Below, piece by piece: positions 42,550-50,094 of a DNA stretch of 64,000 nucleotides (position 1 is the stretch's first letter; each line of letters starts with the position of its first letter). The stretch is from JBOGVZ01 sp050692985 (GTDB lineage Bacteria; Actinomycetota; UBA4738; CALAEC01). The notes below the pieces were generated by a model that saw nothing but the letters and a program-made list of their open reading frames with translations, was not told the DNA's origin and made no database searches. The stretch covers positions 1 to 64,000 of the forward strand of contig JBOGVZ010000034.1 of NCBI GenBank assembly GCA_050692985.1, given 5' to 3'. The translations under genes and the position numbers were made by a program.

Positions 42550-43107
42550 ATGTCGCGCCGCGAGCGGAACCTGTTGATCGTGCTGGGAGCGGTGGCCGTG
42601 GCCGCCGCGGCCTTCTTCCTGCTGACCAGGGGCGGTGGGGCGCCCGAGCAGGCCGCCCCCACGCCGACGACCTCACCGCCCCCGACCGTCACCACGCCGC
42701 CGCCGGGCCCTCCGCCGGACGAGAAGGTCCCCCCGCGGGCATTCGGGTTCTTCGGCGGCCGGGATCCGTTCGTCCCGCTGGTGGTCGCCGAGGCGGGCGC
42801 CGGTGGGGCCGTCACGACTCCCGCGGAGGTGGAGCCGGAGGAACCCGTCCAGGTACCACCCACGGGGGCCGAGGAGGAGGAGGCCGAGAGCGTGGTCAAG
42901 GGCGGCGAACGCGTGCAGGTCGTGGACGTGTTCGTGAGGAAGGGCCGCGAGGTGGTCCAGGTGTCGGTGGGCGGAACCCTCTACGTGGTGGGCGAGGGCG
43001 ACACCTTCGCCCGGAACTTCAAGGTCGTGGCCATCGACGACCCCTGTGCCACGTTCCTGTTCGGTGACGAGCAGTTCACGCTGTGCGAGCCGGGAGAGAA
43101 GAAGTGA
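42550..43107 (+). CDS. PilP-like pilus alignment protein
   Basis: 185 residues: membrane segment at residues 7-24, Pro/Thr linker, the motif GGRDPFVP (RDPF at 71-74) typical of PilP/GspC, and a compact beta domain at the C-terminus (VVQVSVGGTLYVVGEGDTFARNF shown in part by GTLYVVGEGDTF). In diderms PilP links PilNO to the PilQ secretin; here it is not a lipoprotein and no PilQ is seen. ATG at 42550 lies 4 bases after pilO. Confidence 0.65.
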   Translation: MSRRERNLLIVLGAVAVAAAAFFLLTRGGGAPEQAAPTPTTSPPPTVTTPPPGPPPDEKVPPRAFGFFGGRDPFVPLVVAEAGAGGAVTTPAEVEPEEPVQVPPTGAEEEEAESVVKGGERVQVVDVFVRKGREVVQVSVGGTLYVVGEGDTFARNFKVVAIDDPCATFLFGDEQFTLCEPGEKK

Positions 43108-43168
43108 CCGGCTGAGCAGGGTGTCACGGTGTCCGGCGGCCGCACCGGGGGGAGCGGCCGCCGGGTTC

Positions 43169-43197
43169 GGGAGGCGGCCCGCGGGGGGCCGCCTCCC
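43169..43197 (+). terminator. Terminator at the end of the pilMNOP operon
   Basis: A 12-bp perfect stem (43169-43180 with 43186-43197) with a 5-base loop, followed by GCCATTTGG. It lies between the PilP-like gene and pepQ. Confidence 0.65.
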
Positions 43198-43222
43198 GCC
43201 ATTTGGCTATCATGGGCCGGCC

Positions 43223-44299
43223 ATGGATCACGCCGGCAGACGAGAGCGCCTCCGTGCCCGCCTCCCCGAGCTCGGGGTCGAGGCCATGCTGGTGACGCGC
43301 CTGGTCAACGTGCGCTACCTCACCGGATTCACCGGTTCGAACGGCCAGCTCGTCCTGACGGAGAGCGAGGACGTGTTCTTCACCGACTCCCGCTACGAGG
43401 AGCAGGCCCGGCGCCAGCTCCCCGACGTGGCCAGGGAGGTCTATCCGAGGTCGTTCCCCAAGGCGTTCGCCGGCACCTGCCGGGAGGCCGGGCTCCGCCG
43501 GGTGGCGTTCGAGGCCGCCGAGGTCACCGTCCACACCCACCGGGAGCTGACCGAGTCCCTGGAGGGGGAGTTGGTGCCGACGGAGGACCAGGTCGAGCGG
43601 TTGCGGTGGGTGAAGGAGCCACCGGAGCTCGAGCTCATCGCCCGGGCCCAGTCCATCACGGACGAGGCCTTCGACCGGCTGACCGCCAAGCTGGCCGGGG
43701 GCATGACCGAGCGGCAGGCCGCCTTCGAGCTCGAGCTCGTCATGCGGGAGGCCGGCGCCGAGCGGCTGGCCTTCGAGAGCATCGTGGCGTTCGGCGAGAA
43801 CGCGGCCGAGCCGCATCACGGTCCCGGCGACCGGGAGCTCCGGGGCGGGGACGTGGTGAAGCTCGACTTCGGGTGCGTGGTGGACGGGTACCACTCCGAC
43901 ATGACCCGGACCGTGGCGTTCGGCGAGCCGCCACCAGAGCTGCGGGAGGTCCACGAGGTGGTGGCCCGGGCCCAGCGTGCCGGCGTCGAGGCCGTCCGCC
44001 CGGGGACCGTGGGCTCCGAGGCCGACCGGGCCGCCCGGGACGTGATCGACGAGGCCGGCTACGGGGACCGCTTCGGCCACTCGCTCGGCCATGGGGTGGG
44101 TCTGGAGATCCACGAGGGTCCCACGCTTCGCAGGGAGTCCTCCGACGTGTTGCCGGAGGGAACGGTGGTCACCGTGGAGCCGGGCGTCTACCTGCCCGGC
44201 GTGGGCGGGGTCCGGATCGAGGACATGGTGGTGGTGGAGGCGGATGGCTGCCGGGTCCTCCCGCGGAGCACCAGGGAGCTCGTGGTCCTGGAGCCATGA
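43223..44299 (+). CDS. pepQ: Xaa-Pro aminopeptidase/dipeptidase (M24 family)
   Basis: 358 residues. N-terminal creatinase-like domain (VTRLVNVRYLTGFTGSNGQL) and a pita-bread catalytic domain with all five metal ligands visible: LDFGCVVDGYHSDMTRT (two Asp), GHSLGHGVGLEIHE (His), VTVEPGVYL (Glu) and RIEDMVVV (Glu). Removes proline-linked N-terminal residues from peptides. ATG at 43223; TATCAT (43208-43213) is a likely -10 box. Always next to efp in actinobacteria and firmicutes. Confidence 0.93.
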   Translation: MDHAGRRERLRARLPELGVEAMLVTRLVNVRYLTGFTGSNGQLVLTESEDVFFTDSRYEEQARRQLPDVAREVYPRSFPKAFAGTCREAGLRRVAFEAAEVTVHTHRELTESLEGELVPTEDQVERLRWVKEPPELELIARAQSITDEAFDRLTAKLAGGMTERQAAFELELVMREAGAERLAFESIVAFGENAAEPHHGPGDRELRGGDVVKLDFGCVVDGYHSDMTRTVAFGEPPPELREVHEVVARAQRAGVEAVRPGTVGSEADRAARDVIDEAGYGDRFGHSLGHGVGLEIHEGPTLRRESSDVLPEGTVVTVEPGVYLPGVGGVRIEDMVVVEADGCRVLPRSTRELVVLEP

Positions 44300-44859
44300 G
44301 CGTTTCGACCAACGACCTCAAGAACGGGATGACCCTGGACCTCGAGGGGAACCTGTGGACGGTGCTGTTCTTCCAGCACCACAAGCCCGGAAAGGGCCAG
44401 GCCGTGGTCCGTACCAAGCTCCGCAACGTGAAGACGGGAGCGGTGCAGGAGCGGACGTTCAAGGCCGACGAGAAGGTCGGCCTGGCGATCGTCGACCGGC
44501 GGGAGATGCAGTACCTGTACCGCGAGGGTGACCACCTGGTGATGATGGACACGGAGTCCTACGAGCAGCTCCACGTACCGGTGGAGTCCGCGGGCGATGC
44601 CGTCAACTACCTGGTCGAGGGCTCCACGGCCATCCTCCCGATGTACGAGGGGCACGCGATCGGGGTCGAGCTTCCCGCCGCCGTGGTGCTGGCGGTGGTG
44701 GCCTCGGACCCGGGGCTCAAGGGCGACCGGGTCAGCGGCGCCCTCAAGCCCGCCACCCTGGAGACCGGCATCACCGTCCAGGTCCCCCTGTTCGTGGAGC
44801 CGGGCGACCGGGTGAAGGTCGACACCAGGACCGGCGAGTACCTCACCCGGGAGCGGTAG
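44296..44859 (+). CDS. efp: Translation elongation factor P
   Basis: 187 residues, three OB-like domains. EF-P rescues ribosomes stalled on proline runs. The tip loop of domain I reads HHKPGKGQA with Lys33 at the position that is modified in many bacteria. No epmA/epmB-type gene is seen here. ATG overlaps the pepQ stop (ATGA), and the stop overlaps nusB. Confidence 0.96.
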   Translation: MSVSTNDLKNGMTLDLEGNLWTVLFFQHHKPGKGQAVVRTKLRNVKTGAVQERTFKADEKVGLAIVDRREMQYLYREGDHLVMMDTESYEQLHVPVESAGDAVNYLVEGSTAILPMYEGHAIGVELPAAVVLAVVASDPGLKGDRVSGALKPATLETGITVQVPLFVEPGDRVKVDTRTGEYLTRER

Positions 44860-45263
44860 TGGCCAGGCGGCGCGAGGCCCGCCGGCGCGCCGTGGGCATC
44901 CTGTACCAGGCGGACCTGCTCGGCCGGGACCCCGGCGAAGTCCTGGAGGAGCGGAAGGCCCTGGGCCAGAAGGTCCCCGGGTTCACCGAGGAGCTCGTGC
45001 GGGGGGTGGCCGAGCACCAGCCCGAGCTGGATCGGGTCATCGGGGAGGCTGCCGAGGAGTGGACGGTGGACCGGATGGCCGCCCTGGACCGAACCCTGCT
45101 CCGGGTGGCGTGCGAGGAGCTGTTGTTCCGGGACGACGCCTCACCGGCGGTGGCCATCTCGGAGGCCGTGGCCGCGGCCAAGGCGCTGTCCACGGAGCAC
45201 TCCGGCCGCTTCGTGAACGGCATCCTGGGCCGCATCGCCCGGGACCACGCCGCCACCCGCTGA
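44859..45263 (+). CDS. nusB: Transcription antitermination factor NusB
   Basis: 134-residue helical RNA-binding protein used with NusE (S10) in rRNA antitermination. Signature parts: RRRAVGILYQADLLG at the start and FVNGILGRIARD at the end. GTG overlaps the efp stop by one base. In other actinobacteria nusB is followed by pyrR; here the two-component block lies in between. Confidence 0.94.
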   Translation: MARRREARRRAVGILYQADLLGRDPGEVLEERKALGQKVPGFTEELVRGVAEHQPELDRVIGEAAEEWTVDRMAALDRTLLRVACEELLFRDDASPAVAISEAVAAAKALSTEHSGRFVNGILGRIARDHAATR

Positions 45264-45264
45264 G

Positions 45265-45297
45265 GCGGCCCTCCCCGCTGGCTCGCTGGGGGCGGCC
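45265..45297. terminator. Hairpin between convergent nusB and response regulator
   Basis: GGCC...CCCC at 45267-45276 can pair with GGGG...GGCC at 45288-45297 with small mismatches. It lies in the short gap where the two transcripts meet. Confidence 0.45.
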
Positions 45298-45317
45298 GAC
45301 ACCGGCCGGGGACACCC

Positions 45318-45995
45318 TCAGGCGCCCCGTCCGCGGGTCTCGACCGAGATGACCCCATGGCGGAGGGCCATCACCACGGCCTCCAGCTTGGAGCGGACCC
45401 CCAGCTTCGGCAGGATGCTGCCCACGTGGCTGTAGACCGTCCGGGGGCTGATGAACAGCGTCTCGGCCACCTCTTCAGTGGATCGACCCTCGGCCAGGGA
45501 TTGGAGGATCTCGATCTCCCTGGGAGTCAGCCGGGCCAGCCGGGCCCCCGGCTCGTCGAGCGTGGCCGAGGTCTGCATGCTTCGGAGGAGCGGGGTCACG
45601 TCCCCGTGGGGCAGGACGATCTCTCCCGCGGCGGCTCGGCGGAGCACCCCCATCAGCTCGTCGGCGGCCTGGGTCTTGGGGACGAACCCGTTGGCGCCGG
45701 CGGCGATCCCCCCCGCCAGCACCCGGTCGGACTGGAGACCCGTGATGATCACCACGTGGGTGTCGGGGCACGTCTCCAACACCCGCCCGGTGGCCTCGAT
45801 CCCGTCCATGCCCGGCAGGTCGACGTCCATCAGGACCATGTCGGGACACCGCTCCTGGCAGGCCGCCAGCCCGTCCTCGGCGGACCCGGCCTTGCGGAAG
45901 CCCTCGATGTCCAGCTCGGTCTCGAGCAACAGCTCGAGGGCATCGGCGAACATCTGGTGGTCCTCCACCAGCAGGACATCGATGCGCTCGCTCAC
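45318..45995 (-). CDS. NarL/FixJ-family response regulator
   Basis: 225 residues. Receiver domain starts IDVLLVEDHQMFADAL with phosphoacceptor D57 in MVLMDVDLPGMDG and K in VPKTQ; a short linker leads to a LuxR-type HTH (LTPREIEILQSLAEGRSTEEVA, FISPRTVYSHVGSILPKL). It should act as a DNA-binding regulator with the kinase gene upstream. GTG at 45995 has GGGAGA as ribosome binding site. A TTGAAC-N16-TACAGT promoter lies about 160 bases upstream, so the regulator can be made without the broken kinase. Confidence 0.9.
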   Translation of the reverse strand: MSERIDVLLVEDHQMFADALELLLETELDIEGFRKAGSAEDGLAACQERCPDMVLMDVDLPGMDGIEATGRVLETCPDTHVVIITGLQSDRVLAGGIAAGANGFVPKTQAADELMGVLRRAAAGEIVLPHGDVTPLLRSMQTSATLDEPGARLARLTPREIEILQSLAEGRSTEEVAETLFISPRTVYSHVGSILPKLGVRSKLEAVVMALRHGVISVETRGRGA

Positions 45996-46153
45996 CGCAG
46001 GTCTCCCCCCGGCGGGCGGCACGTGGATGCCCGGGGCCGGATGAGCAAGGAGGGATCCCGGGGGAAGATCCCCGGACCCGGCTCCCGCACCCTCGCGACG
46101 ACGCCCACCCCCTTCACCCTGCCGGAACGCCCGCGCGAGCGGCCGGCGCGAGC

Positions 46154-46181
46154 ACTGTACCCGATTCGCCGGGAGGTTCAA
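46154..46181 (-). promoter_or_regulatory. Promoter of the response regulator gene
   Basis: On the minus strand TTGAAC (complement of 46176-46181) and TACAGT (complement of 46154-46159) are 16 bases apart. The -35 box overlaps the end of the kinase gene, and the leader before the regulator would be about 150 bases long. Confidence 0.5.
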
Positions 46182-47553
46182 CGGGTCGAGGGTGCCCGCG
46201 GAAGGGCGAACGGGAATCGGGAGCCGTTGCCCTCGGTGCCGTCCACCCAGAATCCGCCCGCCGTGGGCCTCGACGATCTCTCGGCTGACGTACAGCCCCA
46301 GGCCGAATCCGGTGGGGCTGCTGTCGGGGGCCAGCCGGGAGTAGGCCTGGAAGAGCCGCGCCCGCTCCCGGGCCGGGATGCCGGGACCGCGGTCGGACAC
46401 GGTAACACCACCTCCCTCCCCGCGTCGCGAGCGGTGAGCTCGATCGGGGATCCCTTGGGCGAGTACTTCACCGCGTTCGACAGGAGGTTCTGGAAGACCT
46501 GGAGGACCCGGGGAGGGTCGGCCATCACCGTGGCCCCGTCCGCGGCCGGGTCGACCTCGAGGACGATGGGCGCCGGGGCGCAGGCCTGGACGGCTTGGCG
46601 AGCCAGGTCGCCGGCCCGCTGGGGACGGGGGGAGACTCTGAACGTGCCAGCCTCCATCTGGGTCGACATCGCGGTCCGGTCGGTCAGCTCCCGCAGTCGG
46701 GCGGTCTCCCCGTCGAGCACCGAAATCATCTCCCGCCGGCGGTCATCCTCCAGGTCGTCCCACCGCTTCAGCATGGCCAGCGTCAGGCTTCGGATGGCAG
46801 CCACCGGGTGCATGAGCTCGTGGGTCAGGGACCCGAACAGGCGAGCCCGGGCCCGGTCCACCTCCTCGAGCTCCTCGACGCGGGCCTGCTGAGCCTCCAG
46901 CGCCTGGGTCAGCTCGACCGCCCGGGCCCGCTCCGAGAAGTACGTGCGCCGGATCTCCCACAGGAGGCCGAGCAGCAGGGTACCGGAGAAGCCCAGGCGC
47001 AGGAGGTCCCCCGTGGAGACGACATCGCTGTAGACGGTGGGGAACAGCATGTAGTGGACGTGGGCGAAGGCCGCGAACACCACTGCCGGAGGGAGCCACC
47101 TCGTCTCCCACCCCGGGCCGGGGCGGACGAGGTACAGGAGGGCGGCGGTCAGGAGCAGGCTCATCCCCAAGGCCTCGATCCCGGCTACCAGCACGTTGAT
47201 GCCGGGGAGGGGACCGGTCAACGTGGCCGGGTCGATGGTGCCCGGGGACGCGGACAGGCTCGGGAGGAGGTGTCGCTCCGTCCACAGCACCGCGTCGATG
47301 AGCCCCAGCACCGCCAGGACGGCGAAGGACCGGGCGGCGAAGGTCTGGAACAGGCGGCTCGGCCTTCGCTCCGCCTGCCTGGAGGACAGCGCCCCCGCCA
47401 GGAGCAGGCCCGCGCCAGGATGCGCCCGGTGGTCCAGAAGTACAGGGCATGGCGGGTCCCCACCCGCTCGACCGGGATGGCCACTCCGAAGGTCAGCTGG
47501 TTGGCGATCAGCGGTAGCCAGGAGAGGGCGCGGAGACCGGTGCGGGCAGCCAT
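46178..47553 (-). pseudogene. Histidine kinase with three frameshifts
   Basis: Read across frames, this is a membrane histidine kinase: N-terminal segments (ALSWLPLIANQLTFGVAIPV onward), about six hydrophobic stretches, a coiled coil, the HisKA box LFGSLTHELMHPVAAIRSL with its His, N-box FQNLLSNAVKYSPKG, G-boxes VSDRGPGIP and GFGLGLYVSREIVEAHGG, and a final DGTEGNGSRFPFALP. The frame changes near 47410 (one base missing), 46406 (one base missing) and 46252 (one extra base). Each fragment is well conserved, so decay is recent or these are base-call errors. As read, no functional kinase is made. Start ATG at 47553 with TAGCCT (complement of 47570-47575) as -10. Confidence 0.8.
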
Positions 47554-47595
47554 GGGGTTCCCTGCGGCGAGGCTAGCAGCGCGGGGGCCGGCCCA

Positions 47596-48192
47596 TCAAA
47601 CGCCCGCGCACGCCTGGTGCTCCCAGTGAACCGTCCGAGCGTCCGTTCCCCACGTCTGCACGTCCAGGGTCCACAGGCCGTCGTGGGCGGCGACCGCGAA
47701 CGAGTACACGGCGGGGATCGTCCACCGGAGCTCGGCCTGGTCCACGGAGCAGCTCCACCACGGCGGCGGCCAGGCCGACAGGATGCCCGACTTCGTCCAG
47801 GTCCCGGAGGCCTCGAACGAGCGCACGTCGATCGCCGGGCCCCCGCCCGTGAGGCCCTTGAACATCGTGGCGGTTCCGGTGAAGTCGACCTCGACCGAGC
47901 CCCCGCCCACCGTGGAGCACTGGGTTCCGGCGTACACCACCGTCACGGCGTGGCCGTAGCGGTCGGCGGGCCCCCAGCCTCGGTAGGCCTGGGTGAGGGA
48001 GAACGTGGAGCACAGGGGAAGCTCGGCCGCGGCGCCCGCTGGGGCCGGGAGGACCCCGACGAAGGCGTACAGAAGGGACGAGACGAGCAGGGCCCGCGTG
48101 GCGAGCCGCTTCCGGCGACGGTGCGGGCCCTCGCCGCCGGCGCGAATGTCCGGCGGTCCAGGGATGTTCTCCACCTCCTCGGCGCGCGCCAC
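47596..48192 (-). CDS. Secreted protein of unknown function
   Basis: 198 residues as an open frame from GTG 48192. The stretch RRRKRLATRALLVSSLLYAFVG followed by PAPAGAAAE (given here in two parts around residues 25-56) looks like a signal peptide with cleavage after an Ala. The mature part is about 145 residues, beta-prone, with four or five cysteines and a Trp-rich core (WPPPWWSCSVDQAELRW). I recognise no family. The start is uncertain because a TATCGT -10-like box overlaps the GTG. Leftward, between the kinase and tatA. Confidence 0.6.
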   Translation of the reverse strand: MARAEEVENIPGPPDIRAGGEGPHRRRKRLATRALLVSSLLYAFVGVLPAPAGAAAELPLCSTFSLTQAYRGWGPADRYGHAVTVVYAGTQCSTVGGGSVEVDFTGTATMFKGLTGGGPAIDVRSFEASGTWTKSGILSAWPPPWWSCSVDQAELRWTIPAVYSFAVAAHDGLWTLDVQTWGTDARTVHWEHQACAGV

Positions 48193-48231
48193 GATACCCC
48201 GGTGGGCGGACGGGAGGAAGGCCAGGCCGCG

Positions 48232-48420
48232 CTACTCGGCGGTCTTGGCTTCGGGCTTCTCCGTCTCCTCGGGCTCCTGGTGGCCCTCGCGCAGGCCCTT
48301 CTTGAACTCGTTGGTCGACTTCCCGATCGACCGGGCGATGTCCGGGAGCTTGCGGGCCCCGAACAGCAGGAGCAGCACCGCCAGGATGAGGATCAACTCG
48401 GGGACTCCGATGTTCGGCAC
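48232..48420 (-). CDS. tatA: TatA, twin-arginine translocase pore subunit
   Basis: 62 residues with the TatA layout: N-terminal membrane helix (GVPELILILAVLLLLFG), hinge FGARKLP, amphipathic helix (DIARSIGKSTNEFKKGLRE) and an acidic tail. Exports folded proteins together with TatC, which is not in the window. A TAGAAT -10 box lies 15 bases before the ATG. Divergent from the pyr operon. Confidence 0.93.
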   Translation of the reverse strand: MPNIGVPELILILAVLLLLFGARKLPDIARSIGKSTNEFKKGLREGHQEPEETEKPEAKTAE

Positions 48421-48497
48421 GCCCCGATTCTACCCACCCGGCCGCCGTCGTGCTGGATCGTCGGACGGAAGGTGCCGATCCGCGGCCCCCCGTGGTG

Positions 48498-48503
48498 TAT
48501 CCT
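48498..48503 (+). promoter_or_regulatory. -10 box of the pyr operon
   Basis: TATCCT fits the TANNNT pattern used elsewhere in this window. It would start transcription near 48510, just before the PyrR-binding sequence. I see no convincing -35 box. Confidence 0.5.
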
Positions 48504-48524
48504 GCTGCGGACGCTTCCCCTTTA

Positions 48525-48553
48525 AGTCCGGTCCCGAGAGGCCGGGAAGGAGG
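48525..48553 (+). promoter_or_regulatory. PyrR-binding RNA element with embedded ribosome binding site
   Basis: AGTCCGGTCCCGAGAGGCC (48525-48543) matches the known PyrR-binding loop pattern (AGUCCNGNGAGGCU-like). TCCCG (48532-48536) pairs with CGGGA (48543-48547), leaving the loop AGAGGC. The ribosome binding site AAGGAGG (48547-48553) starts in the last base of the stem, so PyrR with bound UMP could hide it. This fits feedback control by UMP. Confidence 0.7.
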
Positions 48554-48561
48554 AACGAAGG

Positions 48562-48615
48562 GTGACGATGGCCCAAGACGCTCCACCGCCCGGTGGGGCG
48601 TTCCTTCGTGTTTGA
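48562..48615 (+). CDS. Leader peptide ORF of the pyr operon
   Basis: GTG at 48562 lies 8 bases after AAGGAGG and opens a 17-codon frame (VTMAQDAPPPGGAFLRV) that ends at 48615, overlapping the pyrR GTG at 48608 by 8 bases. It runs right through the terminator-like hairpin 48578-48601. It carries no run of codons for one amino acid. Its translation would melt the hairpin and deliver ribosomes to pyrR. Confidence 0.5.
   Translation: MTMAQDAPPPGGAFLRV
48578..48601 (+). terminator. Attenuator hairpin in the pyr leader
   Basis: ACGCTCCACC (48578-48587) pairs with 48592-48601 (one G-T pair) around GCCC, followed by TCCTTCGTGTTT. It can act as a transcription terminator or as a block to the pyrR start that begins six bases after it. 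Confidence 0.6.
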
Positions 48616-49150
48616 GCCCCGGGCCCGGCTGCTCGAGGCCGGTGACGTGCGGCGGGCGGTGACCCGCATCGCCCACGAGATCCTCGAGCGCAACAAGGGC
48701 GCGGCCGACCTGGCCCTGGTGGGCATCGCGGCCCGCGGGGACGACCTGGCCCGCCGCCTGGCCGCGGAGATCGCCCGCATCGAGGGTGGGGAGGTCCCGG
48801 TCGGGGTCCTCGACATCACCTTCTACCGAGACGACATCGGCATGCGGGCCGAGGCGCCCGAGGTCCACGAGACCCGCATCGACTTCGACGTCAGCGGCAA
48901 AACCGTGGTCCTGGTCGACGACGTCCTGTTCACCGGGCGGACGATCCGGGCCGCCATGGACGCCCTGGTCGACTACGGGCGGCCCCGGGCCATCCAGCTG
49001 GCCGTGCTGGTGGACCGGGGGCACCGCGAGCTGCCGATCCGGGCCGACTACGTGGGCAAGAACGTCCCGACCCGGGCCCAGGAGCTGGTCCGTGTCCTGC
49101 TCGAGGAGACCGACGGCGCCGATGCCGTCGAGTTGGGGGAGGAGAGATGA
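48608..49150 (+). CDS. pyrR: PyrR, pyr operon regulator / uracil phosphoribosyltransferase
   Basis: 180 residues. Binds pyr mRNA when loaded with UMP and often has uracil phosphoribosyltransferase activity. PRPP loop VVLVDDVLFTGRTIRAAMDAL and the PyrR-type segments LDITFYRDDI and LAVLVDRGHRELPIRADYVGKNVPT are intact. The GTG at 48608 overlaps the leader ORF; a GTG at 48593 inside the hairpin is also in frame. First gene of the complete pyrimidine operon. Confidence 0.95.
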   Translation: MFEPRARLLEAGDVRRAVTRIAHEILERNKGAADLALVGIAARGDDLARRLAAEIARIEGGEVPVGVLDITFYRDDIGMRAEAPEVHETRIDFDVSGKTVVLVDDVLFTGRTIRAAMDALVDYGRPRAIQLAVLVDRGHRELPIRADYVGKNVPTRAQELVRVLLEETDGADAVELGEER

Positions 49151-50094
49151 ACAAGCACTTGCTGTCGGTGACGCAGCTGTCCCCCGAGGACATCACCAGG
49201 ATCCTGGACACTGCCGCCTCGTTCCGGGAGGTCGGCACCCGGGTCATCAAGAAGGTCCCGGCGCTCCGCGGCCGCACCGTGGTGAACCTGTTCTACGAGG
49301 CCTCCACGCGCACGCGGATCTCGTTCGAGATCGCGGCCAAGCGGCTGTCGGCCGACGTGATCAACTTCACGACGTCGGGCTCCTCGGTGAGCAAGGGCGA
49401 GAGCCTCAAGGACACCGCGCTCACCCTGGAGGCCATGGGGGCCGACGCGATCGTGGTGCGCCACGCCTCGTCGGGAGCGCCCTACGCATTGTCCAGGTGG
49501 GTGGACGCCAGCGTCCTGAACGCGGGCGACGGGACCCACGAGCACCCCACCCAGGCGCTGCTCGACCTGTACACGATCCGGGAGCACTTCCCCTCGTTCG
49601 AGGGACTGCGGGTGGCCATCGTGGGGGACGTGCTCCACTCGAGGGTCGCTCGCTCCGGGACGCACGCGCTCTCACGCATGGGGGCCCAGGTCACCCTGGT
49701 GGGCCCGCCCACCCTGATCCCTCCCCAGGCACCCGCGTGGGGCGCCGAGGTCTCCCACGACCTGGACGCCGTGCTGCCCAAGGCCAGCGTGTGCTACATG
49801 CTGCGGGTCCAGCGGGAGCGCCAGCGCCAGCAGTACTTCCCCACCGTCCGCGAGTACGCCCGCCGCTTCGGGCTCACCCGGGAGCGGGTGGCCACCCTGC
49901 CCGAGGGGGCCCTGATCATGCACCCCGGTCCGATGAACCGCGGGGTGGAGATCGCCTCGGACGTGGCCGACCTTCCCCAGTCCCTCATCACCGACCAGGT
50001 CACGAACGGCATCGCCGTGCGGATGGCCCTGCTGTACCTGATGCTCGCGGGGGGCGGCGGAGAAGCGCCGGCATCCTCCGAGGGGGAGGCGTGA
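49147..50094 (+). CDS. pyrB: Aspartate carbamoyltransferase catalytic chain
   Basis: 315 residues. Joins carbamoyl phosphate and aspartate. Carbamoyl phosphate loop FYEASTRTRISFE, the SVSKGESLKDT loop, HPTQALLDLYT and the aspartate-binding LPEGALIMHPGPMNRGVE are all present. No pyrI regulatory chain accompanies it. ATG overlaps the pyrR stop. Confidence 0.96.
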   Translation: MNKHLLSVTQLSPEDITRILDTAASFREVGTRVIKKVPALRGRTVVNLFYEASTRTRISFEIAAKRLSADVINFTTSGSSVSKGESLKDTALTLEAMGADAIVVRHASSGAPYALSRWVDASVLNAGDGTHEHPTQALLDLYTIREHFPSFEGLRVAIVGDVLHSRVARSGTHALSRMGAQVTLVGPPTLIPPQAPAWGAEVSHDLDAVLPKASVCYMLRVQRERQRQQYFPTVREYARRFGLTRERVATLPEGALIMHPGPMNRGVEIASDVADLPQSLITDQVTNGIAVRMALLYLMLAGGGGEAPASSEGEA

